Positions 53,310 through 62,337 are shown, counted from the first letter of the stretch. The stretch: DNA of 64,000 bases from Amycolatopsis acididurans (GCF_012328925.1 NZ_JAAXLS010000025.1:1-64000), one strand, 5' to 3'. Made by a program: numbers and translations. The notes: generated from the letters alone by a model not told the origin.

Positions 53310-54206
53310 GTGGACCTTGACGCCTTCACCGCCGACGCCCCAGGCAGCCTGGTCGCAATCCATGGCACGGACCCACGGCGTGGCGAGTGGTCACATATGG
53401 CATTTGTGCCCAACCCGCTGAAATCCCCGCCTCCTTCGTAGGCCGTCATTGCGAGCTGAGGCGCAAAGCACTTCGGCATTAGAGGGCACTCATGCACCAT
53501 TGGCCGAAAGTGCGTTCGCTTGGGTTGAGGAAGGTCGCCCTTTAACCGTTAATATACTCGAAGAGCTACAACGAATCCTCGTCCGTCAGACAAAAGGCGA
53601 GGGTAAGTCGTCCGGAAAAATACGCGATCACCAAGTCGTGGTAGGGCAGCGCGCGACAGCCCGACTCGGCGATCTCCCGGTACACGCGGCACGTTTCGTA
53701 CCCCCGCCGCCCGGCCTGGATCTCCAGGCGAACCTTCGCGATCTCCTCGCTTGGATGGCGAGTAAAGACGTGGGGCGAGAGATCGACCCAGTTGTCGCTG
53801 CAGCACTCGCTCACTACCAATTTGAGACGCTCCATCCGTTCCATGACGGCAACGGAAGAATTGGTCGCATGTTGATCGTGCGGCGGGCTTGGAGGCTTCG
53901 GCGCAACGAACACACGACCGCATGATTAATCTTGTCAAGGTACAGGCAGAAATGAAGGAACGCGTTCGCGAATCAAAACTTCGGGCGGATACCGCACACA
54001 CCCTTGTCGACTTCGCGGTTTCGAATATATCGTTTACCGTCAGAGCGGTCGAGAAAGAGCTAAAGATATCTTACGGCCGCGCCAATACCTTGGTGAGTCA
54101 ACTCGTACAATTGGGAGTAATCGCCCCAATGCGTACCACATCTGGCAGTGCACGCAGGTTCTACGCACCGCAGGTTTACGACGTCCTTCTCGGCAACGAA
54201 CGATAG
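53310..54206 (+). pseudogene. Fic-family AMPylase gene, broken by frameshifts and deletions
   Basis: Three pieces in frames 0, +1 and 0. (1) 53310-53441: DLDAFTADAPGSLVAIHGTD up to FVPNPLKSPPPS and a stop, the Fic N-terminus. (2) 53449-53925: AEAQSTSALEGTHAPLA, then VVVGQRATARLGDL and the intact catalytic motif HPFHDGNGRIGR. (3) from 53884: LEASAQRTHDRM and a winged-helix end with VRAVEKELKISYGRANTLV. Compared with intact relatives of about 380 residues, segments are missing between the pieces. GC is lower than in neighbours, a sign of transfer. Confidence 0.82.
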
Positions 54207-54310
54207 TCGGGGCGATCCCCGCCAGAGTCGCAATCGGGACGACGAAGGTGGGGCGTCAACGAGGCCGATGATCTTGGCTGGCCGTCAGCCCGGCGCCTGA
54301 CCAGCGAAAG

Positions 54311-54384
54311 TGCCCCGAACGGGACTCGAACCCGCACTGAATCGATTTTAAGTCGACTGCCTCTGCCGATTGGGCTACCGGGGC
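54311..54384 (-). tRNA. tRNA-Leu (anticodon UAA), short variable loop
   Basis: A 74-nt cloverleaf on the minus strand. The acceptor stem is GCCCCGG/TCGGGGC with discriminator A. The D-arm has GCC/GGC, the anticodon arm GTCGA-CTTAAAA-TCGAT and the T-arm GCGGG-TTCGAGT-CCCGT. U33 precedes the anticodon UAA, so it reads UUA (Leu). The variable loop is only five bases (TCAGT), unlike the long arm of normal leucine tRNAs. CCA is not encoded. The 3' end is duplicated at 53076-53088. Confidence 0.9.
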
Positions 54385-54446
54385 ACGCACAGACTACTGC
54401 GTGCCCCGCGTGACCCCGGACCGACCGGGACGAAACCGCGCCGGGA

Positions 54447-55772
54447 TCAGGACCTGGAAGCCCTGGTGAACTCTTCCTTCGGGTTGTTGATCTGCCCCAG
54501 CGCCACGATCTCGCGCCGGAACAGGCCGCCCAGCATCCAGTCCAGCAGGATGCGCGTCTTGCGGTTGAAGGTCGGCATCGCCTTGAGGTGGTAGGCACGG
54601 TGGAACACCCACGCCGGGAAGCCCTTGATCTTGATGTTCAGCGCGTCGGCCACACCCTTGTGCAGGCCCAGCCCCGCAACCGCACCGAGGTTCTTGTGGA
54701 AGTAGTCCTTCGGCTGCCCGCCGCGCAGCACGCGGATGATGTTGCCCGCCAGGTGCCGCGCCTGCCGCACCGCGTGCTGGGCGTTCGGCGGGCACGTGGC
54801 CGTCGGGTCCTGCTCGGTGCGCGAAAGGTCCGGCACCGCGGCGTTGTCGCCCGCGGTCCACACCTCCGGGTGTCCCACGACCTGCAGCCCGGCCGTGGCC
54901 TCGACACGCCCGCGCTTGTCGACCGGCAGATCCGACTGCGCCAGCACCGGGTTCGCCTTCACGCCGGCGGTCCAGATGATCGTGTCGCTGTCGAACTCGG
55001 TGCCGTCGGAAAGCACCACATGGCCGTTCTCGAACGATTTCGCCGCGGTCGACAGGAAAACCTCAATGCCGCGCCGCTCCAGCTGCTCGACGGTCCACAC
55101 GCCCAGCGTCTCGCGCACCTCGGGCAGGATCCGGCCCGCCGCCTCCACCAGCACCCACCGGATGTCCTCCGGCGAGATGTTCTCGTAGTACTCGGTCGCG
55201 AAGCGCGTCATATCCTCGAGCTCGGCCAGCGCCTCGATACCGGCGAACCCACCGCCCACGACGGTGAACGTCAGCAAGCGCTTCCTCAGCTCCGGGTCCA
55301 GCGTGCTGGACGCCTGGTCGAGCTTGGTCAGCACGTGGTTGCGCAGGTAGATGGCCTCACCGATGGTCTTGATGCCGATGCCCTCTTCGGCCAGACCGGG
55401 AATGGGCAGCAGCCGCGACACGGCACCGAGCGCGACCACGAGCACGTCGTAGTTGAGCTGTTCGATGTGCCCGTCCGCGGCTTCGACGGTGACGGACTTA
55501 CGCGCGTGCTCGATCTTGTTCACGCGCGCGGTCAGCACGTGGCAACGCTTCAGCACGCGCCGCAGCGGCACGACCACGTGCCGCGGTTCGATGGCGCCGG
55601 CCGCCGCCTCCGGAAGGAACGGCTGGTACGTCATGTGCGGCTGAGGGTCCACGATCGTGACGGACGCTTCGTTGGCGCGAAGCTTCTTCTGCAGTCCCAA
55701 CGCGGTGTAGAGCCCGACGTACCCACCGCCCAGGATCAGGATCCGGGTCGGTTCCGACTTAGCTGCGGCCAT
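54447..55772 (-). CDS. ndh: Type II NADH dehydrogenase
   Basis: 441 residues. Non-proton-pumping NADH:menaquinone oxidoreductase at the inner face of the membrane. The FAD motif is ILGGGYVGLYTALGL near 13, the NAD motif FTVVGGGFAGIEALAELED near 175, and TAGDNAAVPDLS near 300 contacts FAD. The C-terminal amphipathic region (RILLDWMLGGLFRREIVAL) should bind the membrane. I chose the ATG at 55772; the frame extends 23 codons upstream but without family features. It is upstream of the tRNA gene on the same strand. Confidence 0.93.
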   Translation of the reverse strand: MAAAKSEPTRILILGGGYVGLYTALGLQKKLRANEASVTIVDPQPHMTYQPFLPEAAAGAIEPRHVVVPLRRVLKRCHVLTARVNKIEHARKSVTVEAADGHIEQLNYDVLVVALGAVSRLLPIPGLAEEGIGIKTIGEAIYLRNHVLTKLDQASSTLDPELRKRLLTFTVVGGGFAGIEALAELEDMTRFATEYYENISPEDIRWVLVEAAGRILPEVRETLGVWTVEQLERRGIEVFLSTAAKSFENGHVVLSDGTEFDSDTIIWTAGVKANPVLAQSDLPVDKRGRVEATAGLQVVGHPEVWTAGDNAAVPDLSRTEQDPTATCPPNAQHAVRQARHLAGNIIRVLRGGQPKDYFHKNLGAVAGLGLHKGVADALNIKIKGFPAWVFHRAYHLKAMPTFNRKTRILLDWMLGGLFRREIVALGQINNPKEEFTRASRS

Positions 55773-55857
55773 GCTTGTATCTTCCCACTCTTCCACCCCT
55801 GTCGCTCGTGTACCCCAGTCAGTTGTGACCGGGGTCGCCATAGCAGGGCAAAACGAT

Positions 55858-56556
55858 TCAGATCAACCCCGCGCGGGCGCCCGCCCTGGCTAAAACCTCA
55901 CGCACCATCGCGGGGGTCAGCCGGCCCGTGAACGTGTTCTGCTGTGACACGTGATAACACCCGAACAGGTGAAGTTCGGGGACTCCCTCCAGAGTCACTT
56001 CTACTCCGTGCCCGAACTTCGGCAGCGGGCGGGGCAGCGGCCGCACGTCGCCGAGAACCGGCATCAGCGCCTGCCAGCCGAACCCGCCGAGCACCACGAT
56101 GGCGCGCAGGGTCGGCCGGAGCAGTTCCAGCTCGCGGGCCAGCCACGGGCGGCAGGCGTCCCGTTCGGCGGGCGTCGGCTTGTTGGCGGGCGGCGCGCAG
56201 TGCACCGGCGCCGTGATCCGGGTGCCGCGCAGTTCCAGGCCGTCGTCGCGGCGTGTCGAGTCCGGTTGGGACGCCAGTCCCACGTCGTAGAGCGCCTGGA
56301 ACAACACGTCGCCGGCGCGGTCGCCGGTGAACATCCGGCCGGTCCGGTTCCCGCCGTGCGCGGCCGGTGCGAGACCGACGATCGCCAGTGACGCGTCGTC
56401 CGGGCCGAAACCCGGCACGGGCCGCCCCCAGTAGGTCTCCCCGGCATACGCGGCACGCTTGGTGACCGCGACCTGCTCACGCCATTCCACCAGCCGGGGA
56501 CACCGGCGACATTCGGCGACCGCCGCGTCCAGCTCATCCAGAGACCCGCACTTCAC
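55858..56556 (-). CDS. udgB: Family 5 uracil-DNA glycosylase (UdgB)
   Basis: 232 residues. Removes uracil and some other deaminated bases from DNA. Motif A is GLAPAAHGGNRTGRMFTGDR near 60, and the second motif is YHVSQQNTFTGRLTPAMV near 200, both characteristic of UDGb. Cysteines near the start (CRRCPRL) with later ones (VHCAPPANKPTP) probably bind an iron-sulfur cluster. The usual Asp/Asn of family 1 is absent from motif A, as expected. It is divergent from the S10 peptidase gene. Confidence 0.93.
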   Translation of the reverse strand: MKCGSLDELDAAVAECRRCPRLVEWREQVAVTKRAAYAGETYWGRPVPGFGPDDASLAIVGLAPAAHGGNRTGRMFTGDRAGDVLFQALYDVGLASQPDSTRRDDGLELRGTRITAPVHCAPPANKPTPAERDACRPWLARELELLRPTLRAIVVLGGFGWQALMPVLGDVRPLPRPLPKFGHGVEVTLEGVPELHLFGCYHVSQQNTFTGRLTPAMVREVLARAGARAGLI

Positions 56557-56633
56557 GTACCCAGGCTAAGGCCGGCCCCTCGCCCACCACCGCCCTCAAC
56601 GGACGCGCTGCCCGCGACAGCTAGATTCCTGGT

Positions 56634-58103
56634 ATGGCAGACACCACCGAGGATGAGACCAAGGAAAAGCCCGCGGCCCCGGCGGACGATCTGGTCACCA
56701 CACAGCACACGCTCACGATCAAGCGCCGCAAGCTCGCCTACACGGCGCAGACCGGCCGCATCGTGCTGCGCAAGGAAGTCCTCACCGACGGCAAGTTCGA
56801 CGGCTACCAGCCCAAGGCCGAGGTGTTCTTGACCTCCTACACCCTCGACGACGCCGACCCCGGCCAGCGCCCGGTCACGTTCGCGTTCAACGGCGGTCCC
56901 GGCGCCGCGAGCGTGTGGCTGCACATGGGCCTGCTCGGGCCGCGCCGCGTGGTCTCGGGCGACGTCGACGCGCCGGAGCCGCCGCCGTACCGGCTGGTCG
57001 ACAACCCGGACAGCCTGCTCGCACACAGCGATCTCGTCTTCATCGACCCGGTGGCCACCGGGTTCTCGCGTGCCGCGACCGGCGAGAAGCCGGGCGACTA
57101 TCACGGGTTCCAGCCGGACCTGGAGTCCGTCGGCGAGATCATCCGGCTGTGGACCTCGCGCAACGGCCGCTGGCTGTCGCCGAAGTACCTGGCGGGCGAG
57201 TCCTACGGCACCCTGCGCGCGGCGGCGCTGGCCGCGCACCTGCAGGAGCGGCACGGCATGTACCTCAACGGCGTGATGCTCATCTCCTCGGTGCTGGACA
57301 TGGGCTCCATCCGGTTCACCGAGGGCAACGACAAGCCGTTCCCGCTGTTCGTGCCCACCTACGCGGCGATCGCGCACTACCACGGCAGGCACGCTGACCG
57401 GCCGCTGGACGACGTGCTCGCCGACGCCGAGGACTTCGCGTCCCGGGATCTGCCGTGGGCGCTGGAGCGCGGTTCCCGGCTCAGCGCGGAGGAACGCACG
57501 GAGGCGGTGCGCACGCTGGCCTCGCTCACCGGGCTCGAGGAGTCCTATGTGGACCGCGTGAACCTGCGCATCGAGCATGTCCGGTTCTTCACGGAATTGT
57601 TGCGGGACAAGGGATTGACCACAGGACGGATGGACGGCCGGTTCACCACGTGGGAGCCGGACGGCGGCCGCGAGCACATGAGCGACGACGCCTCGGTGTC
57701 GCGGATCATCGGCGCGTACTCGGCGGGCTTCAACCACTATGTTCGCGCGGAACTGGGGTACGCCAACGATCTGCCGTACGAGATCCTGTCGCTGGAGGTC
57801 AACCGCGCCTGGTCCTATTCGGACTTCGAGGGCCGTGCGGTGTCGGCGGTGGAGGCACTGTCCTCGGCGATGCGCGCCAACCCGCACCTGAAAGTCCATG
57901 TGGCGCTTGGCTACTACGACGGCGCGACGCCGTACTTCGCGGCCGAGTACGTCCTCGCGCACCTGACGATTCCCGACGAGCTGCGGGAGAACGTCGAGAC
58001 GGCGTACTACCCGGCGGGGCACATGATGTACGTCCATGAGCCGTCGCGGGTGCAGCAGGGCAAGGACCTCGGCAAGTTCATCGCGGACAGCTCGAACCGC
58101 TAG
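56634..58103 (+). CDS. Serine carboxypeptidase-like peptidase (S10 family)
   Basis: 489 residues. An alpha/beta-hydrolase fold with oxyanion segment FAFNGGPGAASVWLHMG near 84, the nucleophile Ser in YLAGESYGTLRAAAL near 190, a late Asp (near GYYDGATPYF) and the His in YYPAGHMMYVHEPS near 465. There is no signal peptide (the N-terminus is acidic: DTTEDETKEK), so it appears cytosolic, unlike eukaryotic S10 enzymes. It probably removes C-terminal residues from peptides. A strong hairpin follows the gene. Confidence 0.9.
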   Translation: MADTTEDETKEKPAAPADDLVTTQHTLTIKRRKLAYTAQTGRIVLRKEVLTDGKFDGYQPKAEVFLTSYTLDDADPGQRPVTFAFNGGPGAASVWLHMGLLGPRRVVSGDVDAPEPPPYRLVDNPDSLLAHSDLVFIDPVATGFSRAATGEKPGDYHGFQPDLESVGEIIRLWTSRNGRWLSPKYLAGESYGTLRAAALAAHLQERHGMYLNGVMLISSVLDMGSIRFTEGNDKPFPLFVPTYAAIAHYHGRHADRPLDDVLADAEDFASRDLPWALERGSRLSAEERTEAVRTLASLTGLEESYVDRVNLRIEHVRFFTELLRDKGLTTGRMDGRFTTWEPDGGREHMSDDASVSRIIGAYSAGFNHYVRAELGYANDLPYEILSLEVNRAWSYSDFEGRAVSAVEALSSAMRANPHLKVHVALGYYDGATPYFAAEYVLAHLTIPDELRENVETAYYPAGHMMYVHEPSRVQQGKDLGKFIADSSNR

Positions 58104-58198
58104 CGCGGACGGTGTGCCCGGCGACGGCGATCCCGACCGGAAGCCCGGGCAAATGCGGCACGCTCGCTTCCAGCCCGCCTGCGCACCGCAACCCGCCA

Positions 58199-58257
58199 CG
58201 AACGCGAGCACCGTCGGTACGGCCGGTCTCAGGCCATACCGACGGTGCTCGCATTCG
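58199..58257. terminator. Long-stem bidirectional terminator
   Basis: Arms 58199-58224 and 58232-58257 pair over 26 positions with two mismatches and a seven-base loop (GGTCTCA). The core arm GAGCACCGTCGGTA and its complement are perfect. There is no U-tract. It lies between the convergent S10 and S8 peptidase genes and should stop both transcripts. Confidence 0.85.
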
Positions 58258-58267
58258 CTGGGTTGCG

Positions 58268-59989
58268 TCAGCCCCGCACGTAGCCGGAGCCGTGCGTGAC
58301 CGCCGAGTAGGCGTCCACCAGGCCGTGCCCGTAGAAGCCGTTGAACGACGTCGGGCCGGCACAGGTCGCGGTGAAGCTCGCGTCCCGGCCCTCGTCGAGG
58401 TAGTCCACGGTGCGCGGCGTCGGGCACGGGGTCTGGGCCGCCGTGCCCTCGATGACCCGCTGCACGGCGTCGGGGCTCAGCCCGAAACCGCCCCGGCTCG
58501 CCTTGCCGTACTGGGACACGATCAGCGCGGCGACGCCGGTCGCGTGTGGCGTGGCCATCGACGTGCCCTGCAGGTACTGGTAGTAGCCGACCCGGCCGTC
58601 CGGCGCGACCGCCTTCTGCACGCCGAGCGCCTCACCGTCCGGCGTGACGTTGCCCGCCTCGTCGATGTTTCCCTCGGCGATGCCCACGTTCTCGGGGTAG
58701 GCCGACAGGATCATGTTCTCGTTGGTGCGGTACAGATCGGTGCCGAAGTAGTCGCGGTAGTACCCGCCGGGCGCGGCGACCGAGATCTGCTCGGTGCCGT
58801 AGTTGGAGTAGTCGGCCTTCGCACCCGACGGTCCGAACGCGGCGACCCCGATGGTGTGCGGGCCTTCGGTCGGCATCGACAGGCAGGTCGCGTTGTCGAT
58901 CACGCGGTCGTGCGCCGCCTCGGCCGGATAGTCCGGGCTGGTCGCGTCGGGCTGCGGCAGGCCGAGGTCGCTGTGCTCGTTGCCGAGCGCGACCACGGAC
59001 GAGACTCCCTTGCCGTAGGCGTAGTTCAGCGCGCGCGTGACGGCCTCGACGATGGTGCGCTGCTCCAGTCGCTGCTCGGCCGAGTCGGCCGCGTTGGCGG
59101 CGCAGTTGTACAGCCACGGGTCCACGTAGAAGCTCATGTTCACCACGTCGATGCCCGCATCGCCGGCGTAGGTCAGCGCATCCACGGTCGGCTGCAGGAA
59201 GAAGTACCCCGAGTCCTGGCCGGCACGGATATTGACGAGCGTGACGTCCGGTGCGACACCGGAAACGCCGAAACCGTTGGCGGCGGCGGCGATCGTGCCC
59301 GCGACGTGCGTGCCGTGGCCGTTGTCGTCGTGGTCGGCGGGGTCCACGCAACCGCGGTACTCGCACGGGCCGTCGACGACCGCACCGGTCTCGTCGGTGG
59401 GGATGTCGCGGGTGAAGTTGCGGGAGTCCGCGGCGTCGAAGTTCGGCGCGATGTCGGGATGCGAACCGTCGACACCGGTGTCGATCACGCCGACCTTGAC
59501 GCGCTTGTCGCCCGGCTGCACGGTGCGGGCGAGATCCGAGCGGACCGAGGCCAGGCCCCACAGCTTGTCGTCGAGCGGGTCCATGCCCGCGGGCGCGGGC
59601 TTGTCCGGGCGTTGCTTCGCCGAACCGCGTTCCTTCTCGACGGCGTCCGGTTTCGCGGTGGACCTGTCCTTGGGCGACTGACCGATCGAGGTCGCCTTCG
59701 CCGCGCCGTACACCGACCGGTCGGCCGAGACGCGCTCCACGAACCCGTTGGCGGGCGCGGTCGCCGTGATCAGGCCGACCGCGGTGTTGGTCTTGAGCAC
59801 GGTGCCACCCGCGTCCCGGACCGCCTGTACGGCGGCGCCGACACTCTGACCCGCCGCGGTGAGCACGGTGAACTCCGTGGCGGGGCCGGAAAGCTGCCGC
59901 GGCGAGGCCGCAGCGACGGGTGCGCTCACGATCCCGCCGATCAGCGGCACCGCGAGCGCGGCGACGAGCAGTCTGGTTCTTCTCACCAA
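58268..59989 (-). CDS. Secreted subtilisin-like serine peptidase (S8 family)
   Basis: 573 residues. A signal peptide (RRTRLLVAALAVPLIGGIVS) precedes a propeptide-like segment (to about 130). The catalytic domain has Asp in VGVIDTGVDGSHPDIA, His in NGHGTHVAGTIAAAANGFG and Ser in GTSMATPHATGVAALIVSQY. The oxyanion Asn is expected in the middle (VALGNEHSD). Inserted loops and extra Cys suggest disulfides. It is exported and probably degrades protein outside the cell. A long terminator hairpin follows its stop. Confidence 0.93.
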   Translation of the reverse strand: MVRRTRLLVAALAVPLIGGIVSAPVAAASPRQLSGPATEFTVLTAAGQSVGAAVQAVRDAGGTVLKTNTAVGLITATAPANGFVERVSADRSVYGAAKATSIGQSPKDRSTAKPDAVEKERGSAKQRPDKPAPAGMDPLDDKLWGLASVRSDLARTVQPGDKRVKVGVIDTGVDGSHPDIAPNFDAADSRNFTRDIPTDETGAVVDGPCEYRGCVDPADHDDNGHGTHVAGTIAAAANGFGVSGVAPDVTLVNIRAGQDSGYFFLQPTVDALTYAGDAGIDVVNMSFYVDPWLYNCAANAADSAEQRLEQRTIVEAVTRALNYAYGKGVSSVVALGNEHSDLGLPQPDATSPDYPAEAAHDRVIDNATCLSMPTEGPHTIGVAAFGPSGAKADYSNYGTEQISVAAPGGYYRDYFGTDLYRTNENMILSAYPENVGIAEGNIDEAGNVTPDGEALGVQKAVAPDGRVGYYQYLQGTSMATPHATGVAALIVSQYGKASRGGFGLSPDAVQRVIEGTAAQTPCPTPRTVDYLDEGRDASFTATCAGPTSFNGFYGHGLVDAYSAVTHGSGYVRG

Positions 59990-60082
59990 AATCCTCCTCG
60001 GAGAAAAGGGTGAGAGGAACCTACCCGGACATTCGGCTATTCAGCGGCGAAAACCCTACGAAAGTCAGTGGTCACATTTCGG

Positions 60083-61036
60083 TCATGCCAGCGACAGCGC
60101 GATCCCGTCGAGGATGTCGTGCTCGCTGACCACCAGCGCCGACGGGCCGCCGCGCTCCGCGAGCTGCTCGGACAGCACCCGCACGATCAGCGCGCCGCCG
60201 CCGATGACGTCGACCCGGCCGGGGTGGATCACCGGGTTCGCGGCGCGGGTCGCGTGGTCGGCCGCGAGCAGGTCGTCCGACAGCTTCGCCAGCGACTCGA
60301 ACGACAGCCGCGACAGGTGCGTGGCCGTCGAGTCGTACTCGGGCAGTTCCTGGGACACGGCCGACAGCGTGGTGACCGTGCCCGCGACACCGATCCAGGT
60401 CTTGGCCTTCGACACGTCCACGGCCTCGAACGCCTCGTTCAGCACCTCGGTCGCGAAGCGGCGCGCCGCGGCGATCTCCTCGGCGGTGGGCGGATCGGAC
60501 TTCAGCGCCCGCTCGGTGATCCGCACGCAGCCGATGTCGACGGATTTCGCCGCGGTGACCGACGCCCGCTGCCCGTCCCATTCACCCAGCACCAGCTCGG
60601 TGGAGCCACCGCCGACGTCGACCACCAGGAACGGCCCGTCGTCGGGGTCCTGCTCGCCGACGGCGCCGGTGAACGACAGCCGCGCCTCCTCGTCGCCGGT
60701 GATCACCTCGGCCTCGACACCGAGGACCTCGCGCGTCATCGCGAAGAACTCGTCGCGGTTGCTCGCGTCGCGAGTGGCCGACGTGGCGACCATGCGGACC
60801 TTCTCGGCCCCCTTGCGCCGCGCCGCGATCGTGTAGTCCGCGAGCGCCGCGCGGGTGCGCTCCAGCGCTTCGGGCGCGAGCCGCCCGGTGGCGTCCACGC
60901 CCTGGCCGAGCCGCACCACCCGCATCTCCCGATGCAGGTCGCGCAGGTCGACGGTGCCGTCATGGCGGTGCGTCAGCTCGGCGACGAGCAGGCGGATGGA
61001 GTTGGTCCCACAGTCGATCGCGGCAACACGAGGCAT
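60083..61036 (-). CDS. ppx: Exopolyphosphatase (Ppx/GppA family)
   Basis: 317 residues, the short actinobacterial form. The ASKHA-fold phosphate loops are AAIDCGTNSIRLLVAELTHR at the start and VVDVGGGSTELVLGEWDG near 140, and the catalytic Glu is expected near 120 (VITGDEEARLS). It hydrolyses polyphosphate ends or pppGpp. It lacks the HD-like domain of the longer E. coli enzyme. It belongs to the conserved group eno-FtsB-DUF501-ppx, here with a transglycosylase gene inserted before it. Confidence 0.93.
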   Translation of the reverse strand: MPRVAAIDCGTNSIRLLVAELTHRHDGTVDLRDLHREMRVVRLGQGVDATGRLAPEALERTRAALADYTIAARRKGAEKVRMVATSATRDASNRDEFFAMTREVLGVEAEVITGDEEARLSFTGAVGEQDPDDGPFLVVDVGGGSTELVLGEWDGQRASVTAAKSVDIGCVRITERALKSDPPTAEEIAAARRFATEVLNEAFEAVDVSKAKTWIGVAGTVTTLSAVSQELPEYDSTATHLSRLSFESLAKLSDDLLAADHATRAANPVIHPGRVDVIGGGALIVRVLSEQLAERGGPSALVVSEHDILDGIALSLA

Positions 61037-61088
61037 ACGTGGAGGGTACTGGGCCGCGGAGCACCTCTTTTGGGGGTGGCGGTGGCCC

Positions 61089-62258
61089 CTACGAGGTGGG
61101 TTTGACCCCCGTGCTCGTGGTCGTCGTGGTGGCCGGGGCGCACGGGTCCGGGCTCGCCGGTGGTGTGGTGCTGGTGGTCGTCGAGGTCGTCGTCGAGGTC
61201 GGGGGTGTCGGGCACGTCGGGGTGGTCGGCGTCGTCGTCGGTGGCGTGGTCGTGGTCACCGGCGGGGTGGTGGTGGTCGTCGGTGTGGTGGTCACGCCCG
61301 GGGTACTGGGCTTGGTCGTCGGCGTGGTGGTGGCGGCCTGCGGCGCGGGCGTGGTGGTGGTGGGCGGCGGCGCGAGCGTCGCGGCCGGCGGGGCCACGGT
61401 GACGACGGGTGGCGAGGGCGCGCCGATCGGCACCTTGCTGTCCGGTAGCGGCGAGACGCCCTTGCGGTAGGCGTCGGCCCACAGGATCACGGTCTGGACG
61501 TAGGCGTCGGAGTTGTTGTAGCGGTAGATCGCGGCGCGCAGCTGGTCCTGGTTGGTCAGGTCGAGGCCGCCGGAGCACAGGTACCGGCCGGTGGCGAGGG
61601 TGGCGTCGTAGATGTTGCTCGGATCGGCGATCCCGTCGCCGTTGGCGTCGGCGCCGTAGAAGTTCCACGTGGACGGGATGAACTGGGTCGGTCCCACGGC
61701 GCGGTCCCACACGGTGTCGTGATCCCAGCGGCCGTGGTCGGTGTCCGGGATCGCGGCCACCGCGCCGATGCCGTCGAGTTCCGGGCCGAGGATGGGCTCG
61801 AGTGTGTTGCCGTGCTGATCGACGTAGCCGCCGCGGGCGTGGTTGGACTCGATGCGGCCGATGCTCGCGATGAGCGCCCAGTCGATGCGGCAGCCCGGCA
61901 TCTCGCGGGCCATGATGCCGGCCGCGTTCTGGTAGGCGCGTAACGCCGTGCCGGGAATGCCGAGCGGGCCAGCGGGAAGTTCGTACGCGGGAAGCGGTTC
62001 CCGGAGCGCCACGGGCCGCGGGATCGAGCCGTCGACGTTGACCTGCACCAGTTTCGGGTCGAGGCCTTCCACCAGCGGGGTGTCACGGGAGTGGCCGGTG
62101 GGTTTCGCGCCTGCCCATTCTCCTGCGCCACTGCTCATCGCGCCCGCGGGCACGATCGCGAGCAATCCGCCGAGCACGCCGACGAAAGTCTTGTGGCGCA
62201 AGCCAAGTCTTCGAACCTTGCGCCGGGCCACTCGCGCGCGCTTGAACCGCACCCCCAA
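61089..62258 (-). CDS. Secreted lytic transglycosylase with Thr/Pro tail (LpqU-like)
   Basis: 389 residues. A basic start and a hydrophobic stretch (FVGVLGGLLAIVPAGAMS, about 25-42) form a signal. An SLT-like catalytic domain (about 100-265) has ALIASIGRIESNHARGGYVD (catalytic Glu near 137), VGPTQFIPSTWNFYG and AAIYRYNNSDAYV. It cuts the glycan strands of peptidoglycan. The last 110 residues are almost only Thr and Pro with scattered Ala/Ser, a likely wall-spanning linker. It resembles mycobacterial LpqU, but no lipobox Cys is seen. Confidence 0.88.
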   Translation of the reverse strand: MGVRFKRARVARRKVRRLGLRHKTFVGVLGGLLAIVPAGAMSSGAGEWAGAKPTGHSRDTPLVEGLDPKLVQVNVDGSIPRPVALREPLPAYELPAGPLGIPGTALRAYQNAAGIMAREMPGCRIDWALIASIGRIESNHARGGYVDQHGNTLEPILGPELDGIGAVAAIPDTDHGRWDHDTVWDRAVGPTQFIPSTWNFYGADANGDGIADPSNIYDATLATGRYLCSGGLDLTNQDQLRAAIYRYNNSDAYVQTVILWADAYRKGVSPLPDSKVPIGAPSPPVVTVAPPAATLAPPPTTTTPAPQAATTTPTTKPSTPGVTTTPTTTTTPPVTTTTPPTTTPTTPTCPTPPTSTTTSTTTSTTPPASPDPCAPATTTTTSTGVKPTS

Positions 62259-62337
62259 ACCCCTTCCCCGTAGCGAAGGCCGCCGGACACGATCCTTCTC
62301 GCGTCCGTGTTAAGCCCTCGTTACTCCTGAGGAGATT

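Larger units (their letters stand above)
53076..54320. mobile_element. Remnant of an element integrated at a tRNA-Leu gene
   Basis: The 13-bp sequence AAGTGCCCCGAAC occurs at 53076-53088 and again at 54308-54320, where it covers the 3' end of the tRNA gene. Between the copies the DNA is lower in GC, has AT-rich codons (TTA, ATA, AAT), two 73-bp tandem repeats and a broken Fic gene. This is how islands that integrate into a tRNA 3' end look after decay. No integrase gene remains, and a 13-bp identity is short for an att core. Interpretation is inference. Confidence 0.5.

Noticed and set aside
54311..54384. Ochre suppressor tRNA
   Set aside because: The loop places U33 before UAA, so the anticodon is UAA (reads UUA, leucine) and not UUA, which would read the UAA stop.
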